Origin: Linnemannia schmuckeri
Taxonomy: Eukaryota; Mortierellomycota; Mortierellomycetes; Mortierellales; Mortierellaceae
NCBI GenBank assembly: GCA_029449235.1
Contig: JANATG010000009.1
Location: forward strand, 186,001-250,000
Reading direction: 5' to 3'
Length of the DNA stretch: 64,000 nucleotides
Shown here: positions 24,693 through 36,143 of the stretch, one piece after another
Layout of the letters: every line of letters begins with the position of its first letter
Position numbering within the stretch: the first letter of the stretch is position 1
Program-made: the position numbers and the translations under genes
The notes under the pieces: model-generated
Database searches by the model: none
What the model saw: the letters and a program-made list of their open reading frames with translations, nothing else
Told to the model about the DNA's origin: nothing

Positions 24693-26722
24693 CTACTGGA
24701 CATAGTTGGCAGGAAAAGTCCCCTCCCTACCATTCAACCGTCCTGTCCACCAATCATTCGTACTCTCCGTCTTCTTCACAACCGTAATCCGATCCCCCTT
24801 ACTAAACGACAAATCTGTAGGCTGTTCACCCGTGTAATCGTACAACGCCGTCACGAATACTGGCTTTGCGCCCATTGCTGGGGATCCCGGTGACACTGGT
24901 GGAGGTGGGGCACTGCGGGAGGAAGAGAAGGAGGAGGATTTGTTGTTGGCGATACTGGTGTTCATGGGGTTTTGCTGGGCTACAGAGGAAGCGAAGGGAT
25001 TGTTGTTGTCGCTTGAAGGGCGGCTGGTTCCGTGTCGAGTATTGAGACCTTCCAGAGGCTTATTGCTGAACTTGGAAACCGGGGTGGATGCGTTTGGGCT
25101 GTAACTGGGCGCAGGGTCATTAAGGTCGGAGATTAAAGACGTACTGGTGCTAGCGCGGTATTCCTTCGCAGAGTTATCTTTCTCGAGACCGACATACCCG
25201 CCCGCGTTACTGTTACTCGGACTACTGAACGCATACCCGCCCACAGAAGTATTCGTTGACGACCTGCCTCGTCCGCCCATGGACGGATTACCAGGCATCT
25301 CCTGACTATTCCCGAACCGTCCCGTATGCGCAATACTAGCGCTACGATTGAAATTTGCCGATTGCATCGGCGACCTACCATAATTCGATCCATTCGAGAA
25401 CTGATACTCGTCGCCATAGAAAGAACTACTAGGAGACCCAGTATTACCGTTGTACTGCGCATTACTATTAGAGGCCTTCATATTCAAGGCACGGTAGAGG
25501 ATATCTGCCTGTGGAGGAGGGGGAATGGCCCCTGAGAGGAGTTCTTGAGCTGTGACGGGGGCCCGATAGAAAGCTTCATTTGTATCCTTTCGTTCGATTA
25601 TGATCGATCCTTCAATCGATACACCTATTGGAGAGTTGGTTGGGATGTTGAGAGATGAGAATCATGGTATTGGTGGTCAGTGCTCAAGTAACATTATTTG
25701 TTCTTTCTTTCAGAGGGGTGATAGTATTTTATGATGAGAATGAGACAGACATTACCTGCGAAGAGGCCCTTGGTTTTGCTGTAGGAGTAGATAGCGGCGA
25801 TGGCGCCGACAGTCGCAGACGCACCGGCCTCAGCCGTCCGTCCAATCGGTCCAGCAGCCACTAATTAACAAATGTACCGATCATATAAAAAAGAGTTTGT
25901 GGAGAAGGCAAACAAGGTTAATTGTCATTAATAGTCATTTTTTTAAAAGTCATCGTACTCCTCCAAGACAACAACAACCAAAACCCAACTCTTACCAGAA
26001 AGGTTGCCTCCAAGGGTAACATTCCCTTCCTTCATAAAACTCCTCACCGCACTCCGCGTATTCAAAACAATCACAAAATCCGTAATCTCCGCCCCGATCT
26101 GTCCTCCAAACCCCATCCCGCCTGTACCAATGGCAGAAGGAGCAGACCAAGTCCCGTCTTCGAGGCGAGCAACGACGACACCAGAACCTGCGCGACCCGA
26201 GAAGAGAAATCCGGCTTTGATGACGGTGAAGATTGCAAGGCCCTTTGCGCGAGAGAGAATATTGGGCGGGATGATGTTGTCGATTCCTTTTGCCGCTATT
26301 GGGTCTATTTTTTTAGGTTTATTGTTGTGTGTGTGTGGGGGGATGGGTGGAGAAAGGTCAAGAGAGGACGTGAGTAAGGAGCAGGGAGCAAGCATTGATG
26401 TATACATTCTTGGTCCTATTGTTCAGTCCTCAATCCACTGTGCTGTCGATCCTTTCTTGACCAATTTGCTCCCAACCTTCTTTCAGATGAAGCCTTCAAA
26501 AGATAGGAAGGGGAACTCACCGATAAAGGCATTCAAGATCTTGGATGCCTTCTTGCATTCGCCTAAACAATATACGTTAAAGTTAAAGAACAACAAAACA
26601 TAAGTAAACAAAGCACTGATCGTAAAAAAAAAACGCGTTTACTGAAGTTGATTACGAACGTTACCGGCAAGGTCCTTGGGCAGCGGACTGTTGATTTTGA
26701 CACTTTTCTTGAGCGATGACAT
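24693..26722 (-). CDS. YSC84: SYLF + SH3 protein, Lsb3/Ysc84 family
   Basis: Five exons (26665-26722, 26521-26562, 25996-26295, 25756-25860, 24693-25624) give 478 residues. Residues 1-200 form the SYLF (DUF500) domain: MSSLKKSVKINSPLPKDLAG, IPPNILSRAKGLAIFTVIKA, GFLFSGRAGSGVVVARL, GMGFGGQIGAEITDFVIVLN, and VAAGPIGRTAEAGASA. A 220-residue Ser/Asn/Gly-rich linker follows, with a PPPPVSP motif, and the last 58 residues are an SH3 domain (VTALYDYTGEQPTDLSFSKG, DWWTGRLNGREGTFPANYV). Yeast Lsb3 and Ysc84 bind Las17 and actin at endocytic patches through the same architecture, and SYLF binds membrane phosphoinositides. A cortical actin/endocytosis role is a well-founded transfer. A poly(A) run of about 20 lies just upstream. 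Confidence 0.93.
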
Positions 26723-27655
26723 CTCATTGTTCTTTTATCAAGTGAAATGAAAACTTCAACGCTTGGGAAAAAAAAAAAAAAAAAAAAAAGTTGTGAATGA
26801 AAGAGTGAAGGAAAACGTGAACTCGTCCCAAATTCACGCAAACGAACGATAACAAGGAAAAAAAATGGGGGCCATTGTCTCTGGCAAAATGCGTCATGGA
26901 TATTTTTTCTCGTCATCCAAGACACCACCATCCAAGGTCATTTCAGGGTAAAAAAAATTTAGTGGCGCGACTATTGTTAGGCGCACGTGCATCACTTTTG
27001 TACAAATGACCTCCTCGTCCACGAAGGTGGTGCGTACAATGGATATTTTCTTTCTCCTCGCTCTTCTTACTCGCTTTTCGATATCTGTTGTGTGACCATG
27101 TGAATAGTGCAAAGGGCATCAAGCACAAGAAAGCGAGAAGTGCCAGAGGGAAGAGAAAAGATGGGCAGAAGGAAAATAAAGAGAGCCGAGGACATGTGAA
27201 GCAAAAAAAAGAAAAAAGAGGCACCATCAAAAAAGCTTGGGCATGAAAGTGAGCAAAAAAAAGGGCAAAAGAGCAAATGCACCCTTGCAACATTCATCCA
27301 TAACCTGCATATTCACCCCAAAATAGTCAACTGCAGTCCATGCTACCATTGACAGAAAACTATGAATACTCATACTTGACGTGGGTAATGTTTTTCTTTT
27401 TTATTCAGGGTAAATGGCTCTGGTATTTTTTGTAGTTTTTTTTGTTCTTGAACAGAATAAAAAGTGAAGGGGCAGCGCAATGAAGAAAGACGATGTGAGA
27501 ATGAAGTGAGTTGAAATGAAGAATTAAATATGAGTAATGAAAAAAAAATGTATAAACAAAAAAATAAGTCTTCTCTACTCCGCCCGCCAAGGAAATGGAT
27601 GGGATGATGGCAAAAAATGAACAAATAAGAAACAAAACAATAAATAAAAAAAAAA
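26723..27655. other. intergenic region
   Basis: Between the SH3-protein start and the 3' end of the large Gln/Ser-rich gene. It contains an A20 tract (26,770-26,790) and purine-rich plus-strand sequence. I see no gene. Confidence 0.4.
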
Positions 27656-30600
27656 TTAGATGCCAGAGGCAGAGGAAGAGGTACTGTTTTGACGACTGCA
27701 GCGCAACCGCTTGAGGTCCTCGTTCGTCGTGCTTGCACTGGTACTTGTCCGACGAGGACCTGGGAAGATGGCCGACGAAGACGACAATGACCCATCTGAG
27801 GACGAATGCATGTTTACTGAAGACGATCCATTGGAGGAAAACGACGAGCAGTTGGACGAGTTGACAAGATTCACACCGAGCGAGTTCTTGCGCTTAGCTG
27901 ATGTCGAGTCATGAGGGTGATGTCGCTGCGGTTGCGATTGCTGTTGCGATTGTAGTTGTTGTCCTTGTACTTGCTGCTGCTGCTGTTGTTGTTGACCGTT
28001 GGTATGGATGGTCAAGAGTCCTCCCGAAGATGACGACATGGTTGTTACAGTCGAAGTAGCAGTGGTTGAAGACGACGACGACATGCTCGATGATGATCCT
28101 GCGGGAACAGAATGCGGTGGTACTCCATGACGATACAGCATCTGTCCAGAAAAGTGAGTCGTGTAGGGTGAGAGATTCTGCTGCTGGGACAATGGCCTAG
28201 AAGTAGGTTCCATGATAGGCTGCTCCGTCAACGACAAGTTCGACAACGAAGCAGAAGCAGCCATTGTCGAAGACGTCGTCGGTGAAGGCATCGGCGATGA
28301 CACCGTCGAATTACAGGACAAGGTCGACGACGTTGACGAGAGCGTCAGTCCTGAAGGTCCTGCTGATGAGGTTGCAGGGGCCTTGGACATAATGGCCTCC
28401 ACAGTCTGAGCCCGGCTGTGTTGGTGGTTTCCGTCAGCGTTCCTAAAACCACGACCGTTAAGTCCAGAGTGCGTACTGTCCTTGTTCTGTTGCTGTCCAT
28501 GACCAAATGTCTGAAGAGGACGATATACACTCGAAGAGGTGTTTGTTTGTTCTTGCTGAAGTAAAACCAGAGGGATCGGTGCCGAGACGGAAGGGGACCT
28601 TGGTGATGTCGATGAAGAGATGCCGCAGGTCACTGCCACTGTCTCCATAGGAGTATCCAGCGGATGCATCGCCATCGCTGCATTTCCTTGTTGTACATGG
28701 CTGTCCTTCATTGTCGAAGGTGCTGGCTGTGATGATGAGGATCCTGCAGCTGATGACAGAGCGAGCACGGAAGTAGATCCTAATGCTGAAGGTGTTAGGC
28801 CAGAGGCAGTGCCGTCAGTCATGACAATGTCCATCGCGCTACCAGGCGCGCTAGTTGTAGAACCCTCTGATGGTGATCCATTCATCAGCTCCACCGAAAT
28901 GGATGCGGTTGTAGCCTTCGGGTCACTCTCGAGTCCCGCCCCAGTCGCCTGGCCTGAGGAAGTCGAAAGGGTAACATCCTCGGGAGCGTCCTTGCCAGCG
29001 ACTCCAGTTCCTGAAGCTGCGGCTCCCATGGCTCCTGCTGACAGTTTTTGCTTCTGGCTCAGCTCATCTTTCAACCCGCTCTCTTTCAGAAGTTTGCACT
29101 TGAATCGATGGCTTATGCCCGAAGCTGGATCCAAGCATTGAAAAAACTCTGACAACCGACAGAAGCTCCACTTGCGCGACAGCTCTTCCATAAACAGAGA
29201 CTTGTTCATGTAAAAGATGGGGCTGGCGGCATACGACGACTGTTGCTGCAGCCAGTGCTGTTTTGAAGTCGAGATGTTTCCAGGCTGTGACGACTGACGA
29301 ACATGGGTGGCATGAGGACCATGTGTGGTGCGAGCGATGTGGACAGGTGCTCGGTGAAGGGCTTGACGGTGATGCTGGAGTTGAGGAGAAAGAATGTGAG
29401 GTTGTGTTGGAGGATGGGGCTGATGGTGGTGAGGATGATGGGAGACGGTGCAATGGTGAGGATGGTAGCTAGCAGACTGTGGCTGAGATGGAGAGGGGTA
29501 TACAGGTGCTGCAGCAGCAGCTATTGAGAGCGCGTCCGAGGCGGTGGTGGTGGAGGTAGGATTGATGACTGTGGGGGCTGAAGGATAGAGAGGTGGAATG
29601 CCTTGATGGGTATGATCCGACGACGACAACGACGACGACGATGTGCGTTGCTGCAGCAACTGGTGGCGTGGTTGGTGTTGCTGTTGACCTGGCAGCGTGG
29701 AGGAGCTTTGGCGGTGATGGTTGGACCGATAGCCACTGTTTGTTTGGGAATCGGCAGCGGATGACATTGAGGCAGGTCGTCCGGCAGTCACAGCGACCTC
29801 TTCGGCCGAGGACATGGCCATGGGGGATCCAAGTCGACGAGAAACTGCCATACGGCGGCCCTGAGTTGGCTGAGGTGTGTTGAAGGTCGAGAGTGGTTGA
29901 TGACTAGAGAGGGGTGATGATGGTGTTGAGATGGGCTGAGAGAAGGTGGTGCCAGGTCGGACTGAGGTTTGTGGGGAGGGTGAGCCCCAAGTCGCGGCTG
30001 CTGAGGTCAGCGAAGGTGATGCAACGGGTGACCCTGGCAGCGACGCCATCCTCGAGTGACAAGGTGTAAAGGTGAGGAGGGTTGGTGGAGGAGATGGCGT
30101 AGCAGCACTTGTCAAAAGCGTTCCTGCCAAACGGGCGATGTACTGGATGGCCCAGTTGTCAGTCAAGGCGAGGACTAATCGGGCGCGGTTCTTTTCGCCT
30201 AATGAAAAAGGGATCAACATTGGTTCGATATGATTGTTAGCGACGTGTTTTTAGACAGTGATAGCAGCAAATGAAAATCATTGACAGGAGGAGGGAGAGA
30301 GAGAGATTTGCTTCGGGTTATTATGCAATTTCGAGCTAAATACAACCAACTATGCATGCGAGAATTGATAGTTTTTGACGTTTTACCTTGTTCACCGTGG
30401 ACGTGGATCCAATCAAAAGTCACTTGCTTTACCAGGACCGCTATCGATTCGAGCCGCCAGCCGTGGACCAACCAGCAGAGTGCATGCTCGATGCGGTCGT
30501 GGTCATACTCGCCCGCAAGGCGCTGCAAATACGAAGCCGTAACAAGGACATTGTCCTCTGACTTTAGCCAAGTGTAGAAGGTGGCATCATAAAGATCGTC

Positions 30601-32449
30601 CATCTTGCGGACATTGTTGTGGATATCCCTCCACAACTCAGGATCTATCGAGCCATGACAGCAAGGGCAACAAAAGCGTTGGATAGGAGGGAAGAGAAAG
30701 TCGTGAGTGAGCAAGATCGAATTTTTTTTATCAAACAAAAAACGCCGACTGTTCTACGAGAGACATGCGAGACAGAGCGAATGAGGGTATTGGCCAAAGG
30801 AGAGAAAGGAGGAGGAGGGATGGTGTAAAAGGGGAAACAAAAGGGGTGCGGGCCGCAATGACTCGCAGAAAGGAGGATCGCAATCAGACAAGGAACCACA
30901 TCCTCGATAACTCTCAATGCGTCTCTTGCAGGACGAAAAAAAAAAAAAAAAAAAAAAAAACGCAACGAGTGGAGGAAGAAAAAATCAAGCGGATGTACAA
31001 ACATCAACACTACGAACAATAACTATTCACAAGCTTTGCATTTTTTACGCAAAGTTTAATCCGATTCACCCATTCTCCAAAGAGTGAAAGAACAGGATCA
31101 TGTCACAGGGGAAGAGAGGGGAATAGCTGAGAATTTTCATCCCTGTCTGTCCTATCTGTTGACAGGCAGTGAGGATGAAGAGGTGGAGGAATACAAGAGA
31201 GAAGAAGAGGGAGAGAAGAGAAGAAGGAGAGCAACAGCTACTGTGGTAGCCGTAAAGAGATGGAATCGATCCATCATGCCCTCTTTTGCTCCCCTCCGGC
31301 GAGGAGAGAAAGGATCTAGGACTAGATGGGAGAACTCTGAAGGAGAGAGAGACCGAGGATAAACGATGCAGTGAAGGAAAGGTGGGAGGAGTTGGAGCGG
31401 GACAATTGAAAAGAAGAGCACAAAGAGTCGTGTTTGTTGTCTGTTTTGTTTGTTTGTATTGTGTTGTACATGTTTGCTGGCTACTGCATAAAAGAGAGCA
31501 AGGGCAGGGAAGACTGAGGAGAAAGGGAAAAAGAAGAGAGCAGCAGGTTGGCAATCCAATCCTGTCATGGTCCATGTCAACTGCACTCCTATTGAACCAA
31601 ATAGGAGGTGGTACTGAAGTGTATGTATGTGTGTTTGTATTCATGATATTGCGCACCCAGACTGCCATCTACCCCTTCTTTGCTCTACAAAGGGACACGA
31701 TGACCAGGGGGAGAAGGTTTTTCTGTCCTCCCCAGTCAGCTGGGTAGTGCAGTGAGGGAGTGGAAAGGTAAGAGAAAGGAAGGAGTAAAAAGAGGGGCAG
31801 GGTAGGGGTTCGCTCTTTCAATCCAAGCAATTGAACAGTGTAGGAGCTCAATAACACTGACTCCACGAGGGATGGGAAGAGGGCATGAAAAAAGAGAGCT
31901 GAAAGGGGTGCAGTGTAGCAGTAGTAAATGTATCAGTGTGTTTAAAAGCGTGTGGGTAAAAGAAAAGTGTTTACTCTGGTGTTGTTGGTTGCTGCAGTTG
32001 ACCGACTTGTTTCTTTTTTTTCTTTTTTTCACTTTGCTGCTACTGTGGACAGGCACTCATCTGTCTGCCCTGCTTTCTCTTCAAACAGTTGCCCCGCTGA
32101 AAAAAAAGTGTGATTAGCCAAGTTGTTTGTTATGAACGAAAAAAACGTAAGGGGCAGGGGGATAGACGAGAGAGTGGGTGTCGGTGTTGTTGTTGTTGTT
32201 GTTGTTGTTGAAGGAAGGAAGGAAGGACGAGAAAAAAGCGCTTGTTTGCAAGGGGGTTGGAGAGGAAGAGGAGAGGGAGTCAGAGAGAGAGAGTGCGAGA
32301 GGTGGAGTGAAAAGAAGTGAAGTGTACAAAGAGGTAGGCGGGTGGGTGTGTTCGAGTGATTTACCTTCCTGGATCTCGGTCGAAGCTTTGGCGTTCTTGG
32401 ACCGGTAGGCCCTCACCTCTGTGGTTCTGTTGGGGGGAGGGTTTGCCAT
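27656..32449 (-). CDS. large Gln/Ser-rich protein with conserved N-terminal helical region
   Basis: Three exons (32365-32449, 30387-30644, 27656-30198) join in frame to 961 residues. Residues 1-28 read MANPPPNRTTEVRAYRSKNA and on. Residues about 29-160 are ordinary folded sequence, rich in Trp and Leu: DPELWRDIHNNVRKMDDLYD, IEHALCWLVHGWRLESIAVL, VKQVTFDWIHVHGEQ and ARLVLALTDNWAIQYIARLA. A second ordered patch (about residues 330-400) reads FYMNKSLFMEELSRKWSFCR and LSEFFQCLDPASGISHRFK. The rest is Ser/Gln/His/Pro-rich low complexity with polyQ. Such a layout fits a transcriptional co-regulator; the W-rich helical part is faintly reminiscent of the Med12 LCEWAV region, but I cannot support that name. 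The first intron is about 1.7 kb, exceptional for this window. Confidence 0.65.
30645..32364 (-). other. 1.7-kb first intron
   Basis: Donor GTAAAT at 32,364 and acceptor ATAG at 30,645-30,648 connect two exons in phase 1 and restore STEIQEDPELWRD. The intron is about 1,720 bp, versus 60-300 bp elsewhere in the window. It contains an A24-type run near 30,936-30,960, (TTG)n and (GGAA)n microsatellites at 32,183-32,227, and strongly purine-rich plus-strand DNA. No gene inside is convincing. If the first exon is mis-joined, transcription could instead start inside this stretch. Confidence 0.5.
32183..32227. repeat. (TTG)n-(GAAG)n microsatellite
   Basis: About nine TTG units followed by four GGAA-type units, within the long intron. 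Confidence 0.8.
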
Positions 32450-35400
32450 GATGAACAGTGTTGGAGGGTCAAAGTGGGCACAAAGTGATGGGCTTATTTA
32501 GCCTATAGGCCAGTGCAACGACAAGGGGAAATGAAGTTGTTGGTGGGAAAAAGGGCGTTGAGTGTGAATGAGTGAGTGAGTGAGTGAGGAAGTAGCCCCG
32601 AGTCGAGTGGTGAAGGTGGACGAGGCGAATAGAATAAGGTGAAAAAGTGAAAGGAAGAGGAAGAGGAAGAGGAAGAGAGGAAAGAAGCGATGGTTCGATG
32701 TGTGCAAGGGTGGCTGGAGAAGGAAGGAAGGAAGGAAGGAAAGGAAGGAAAGGAAAAGGAAGGAGGGAAGGACAAGGGTGGCAGAGATAGAAAAGAGATA
32801 TAATTGAGCGAATTGAGCGTACAAAAGAATAAGGAAAAGAAAAAAAACGGTGTGAAGTGAGAGAAAGTGGAAGAAGAGGAAGAAGAGGAAGAAGAGAAAG
32901 AAAAATAAAAAAAGATAAAAAATATAAAATAAAAAAAAAAAAAGTGTGTGAAGGAAGAAAGAGCCAGGTGAAGAGGAAAGGGAACGAGAGAAAAGCAAGG
33001 CAGGAAGGGGCAGAGGAAGAGGGAGGGCTATTTCTTCGAAAATGTATTTTTTTTTTTTATTTGAAGGGACAGGGAAACGAAGGAAGGGGGAGGAGGGTGA
33101 AGTGAGAGGAAGAGGGTACACAACGCTGGGTACAAAGGAGAAGGTAACAGAGAGAACAAAGAGAAAAAATAAAGGAGGCAATGACAGACGGGATGGGACA
33201 AACAACAAACAAGCAAGCAGTAATAATCTCCATAATAATCAAATAGGGATGAAGGGAAGAGGGATAGGGATAGGGACAGGATGGACGAGAGAGCGATGAT
33301 GACAAAGAAGACTGGACGAGAAAGGCAAGAGGGCAAGAAGGCATACATAAAAAAGGGCATGGTGGTCAACTCTTACAAGAATCAAATATTAATGTGCTTT
33401 GCCGCTAACATGATGGAACTAATCCAGGTGATAAAAAACATGATAATGATATTGGTAGCGATGGTGATGATTGACTGATGGTAATGTAAAAAAAAAAAAA
33501 AAAAGTATAACATGAAAAAATAACGAAGCACAGGCGAAGGTGTCATTTTGGGATGAAAGGCTCAAGGACCCTCAACAGAGACTGAGCGGAGGCACAAATT
33601 GATTTTTTCTTTTTTTCTTTTTTTCGTTTTTTCGTTTTTTGACACTGTGAAGCTCCACTCCTCTCTCCACCTCAAATGAACGAAAAGGGGTAAAAATAAC
33701 GTAGAAAGCAAATGTAAATATTATTTTAGGCATTCAACATCCGAACAAAAATATATATTCTCGTCCTATTTCTTTCTTCATCACCGATTTGATGGAGAGA
33801 AGAAAGACAAACGTCTCTTCGATCCAGATACTACTATCAACACACCGATTGTCAAAGATGGAATAAAAACTAAAAGGGCGAACCACATTTAATATCCTCC
33901 TTCTCTTATCATCTTCACTCGAGAATCAAGCCTCGATAGGGCTCGGACCTGTCCTTAGAAGATTTTTTGCTCATGCCATATCCCCTGTTTGCAACAGAAA
34001 AAATCCAGCACAAACAAAATGGCGAAACGCGTTGATTGTCACTCTTCCGCGTACTCCCATCTTTCTCAGTTACACTCTCTCATTGCAATCGCTTTTCTTG
34101 TTGCTCTGCTTATTTATATCTGCTTCCTTTGCTGCTCCTTTCCTCCTTCTTTCTGCTCCCATGCTTTATCTTCAAATGGATCTCTCTTAGTTGACAAGAA
34201 AGCTATTGTTCTTTCTTCCATTTCTACGCTCAGTTTTCAAAGTTTCCAGGTTTTTTGTTCGCCTTTGCAATGAAATTAGATCTTGATAACCCCTAACTGA
34301 CAGTTTGTTTGTTCGTTTACTTCCACGTAGAAAAGCTAGTACCTATTGCAGCGTCGCATCGCGAATGCCTGCTTTATGTTGTGAGCCCTCACAATTACAA
34401 CATTGGTGGAAGCCGACCCCTGAAAAAGGCACCATATTCAATCGACATACACGAGACTAAAGTGAGCGCTGGGACTAGAGTGGTCTCAACCTATCTCATG
34501 CCTATTTTTGCGGGCTACTCATGATACCTTGTTAGCTTTACACCTCCACTTTGTTGCTTTTTCACCCCTGTATTTTGGTGTGGAAGCCTGAAGGAACGAA
34601 GATTCAAAAAAAATAACACTTGACGAAAAATAGTGCAAGAGTGAACAAGGCATGGTCAAACAGCCCTCATTTTCGCACTATTTCTCAGTCCCTCTCAACT
34701 CCCTCTGACCCCCCTTTTTTCCAATTGTTGATGTTGTTGCGGCGGAGTGGGTTGTGCCATGCTCCTGACGCGTGGCAATAGGCTTGTTGACCTCATCAAC
34801 AATTTTTTTCTTTGTTATTTTTTCTTTCCTCTTTCCTCTTTCCTCTTTCCTCTTTCCTCTTTTCTGCCTTTCATCTTTCTACTGCCTGCTGGTTCCAGGC
34901 TTCGCAGGAAGAGTGAGCACGTGACACATCTGGCTTTTTTTTCTCCCCTTTGCCCATTTTTCATCGAACACAGACCCAACGGACAACTAAATAATAAGAC
35001 TCAACATGAAAGGTATAACTGGACCACCCATGGACGTCTCCTTGTCCAATGTTGAGTGGGTGTATGCCCAAGTGAGAGCAATGGTACGTGCTAAGATTGA
35101 AATATGTGATCAACAATAATAATAGTGATAATATGAGTCCGGCGTGGCACCACATATTGTATTTAAAAAGTCCGAGTCGGCTGCCAGCTTAATCACTGCT
35201 TGCACAGACCAATTTTTCTTTTTCGTCCTCCAGCCAGCCATATTGCCAGCCCACCCGGCCAATAATCCAGTAAGCAGAGGGGTGAGAGTAGGCGATGAAC
35301 AATGAGCAGTCCCCTTCGTGGAAAGATTTTTTTTTTCTCCGCGCTCTTGATTCAAGGTGCGGATGAGGGGAACATTTGGATTTTTGCGAAGCCAGGTTTG

Positions 35401-36143
35401 AATTTTTGCCTGAGAGAATGACCCATGGTGCATTTTTGGTTTCTTTCTTTCCTTCAACACCATTCAACATTCATTTCATCCACCCCTCTACACACATATA
35501 TACATACATACGCCTACACACGACCATCGATATATACCACCTACATCTACCTTTCGTTAGTGCCCCCCTTCCTCCTTGCTCACCGTATCCACCTTCTTCC
35601 TCTTCTTATCTTCCCCTTCGTTCGCCTCTCTCCCCCTCCCCTTTTGACCTTCCTCAACGCCCGTTCTGCTTCCTTCCTATTTTCCGTCTCTCACTAAACA
35701 CAGAAAAAAAAACTTTACTTTTACAACTGGGTACCCACTCTCCACCCCGTCTTCTTGTTCTCCTTCACTCCTCAACCTTCTTCCTTCATATCTTTTCTTC
35801 ATAATACCCACTACCTATAACCCAGAACACCTACATCTATACACACCCCTTTAAGCCCTATCCTCTTCTTCTTTCTTCTTTCTAGCGCTCCACTTTGTAA
35901 TTCAATCCTCCACCAAATCCACACACTCACACACACATACCCAAACACAACAGCACATTACAGTTGCAAAAACAAAGAACTGTCTACAGTCAACGTAGAC
36001 GACTGTGATCGGTCAACTTTTGTCCCAGCCCTGCTAAGCACTCCTCCACCCCTTGTGAGCATCAACCGTACACGCACTCATCCTCACCCAGCTACCGCCA
36101 CCTCCGGGGTCAACAAACATCAACAAGCTAGTTGCACACCACC
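32450..36143. other. 3.7-kb divergent intergenic region between two Gln/Ser-rich genes
   Basis: The left part (32,450-33,330) is G/A-rich on the plus strand and the right part (35,430-35,940) is C/T-rich, so each flanking gene has a pyrimidine-rich leader on its coding strand. In between are microsatellites: (GTGA)n near 32,570-32,590, (GGAA)n at 32,719-32,760, T6C/T6G units at 33,604-33,640 and a 7-bp CTTTCCT array at 34,824-34,860. I see no gene; open frames here are composition artefacts. Confidence 0.5.
34824..34860. repeat. 7-bp CTTTCCT tandem repeat
   Basis: Five full copies and part of a sixth of CTTTCCT in tandem, perfect. It lies in the intergenic region upstream of the 36.1-kb gene. 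Confidence 0.8.

Noticed and set aside
32498..33208. 236-residue Phe/Ser/Leu-rich minus-strand frame
   Set aside because: Its strings of Phe, Ser and Pro come from the CT-rich strand; no folded segment or homologous motif.
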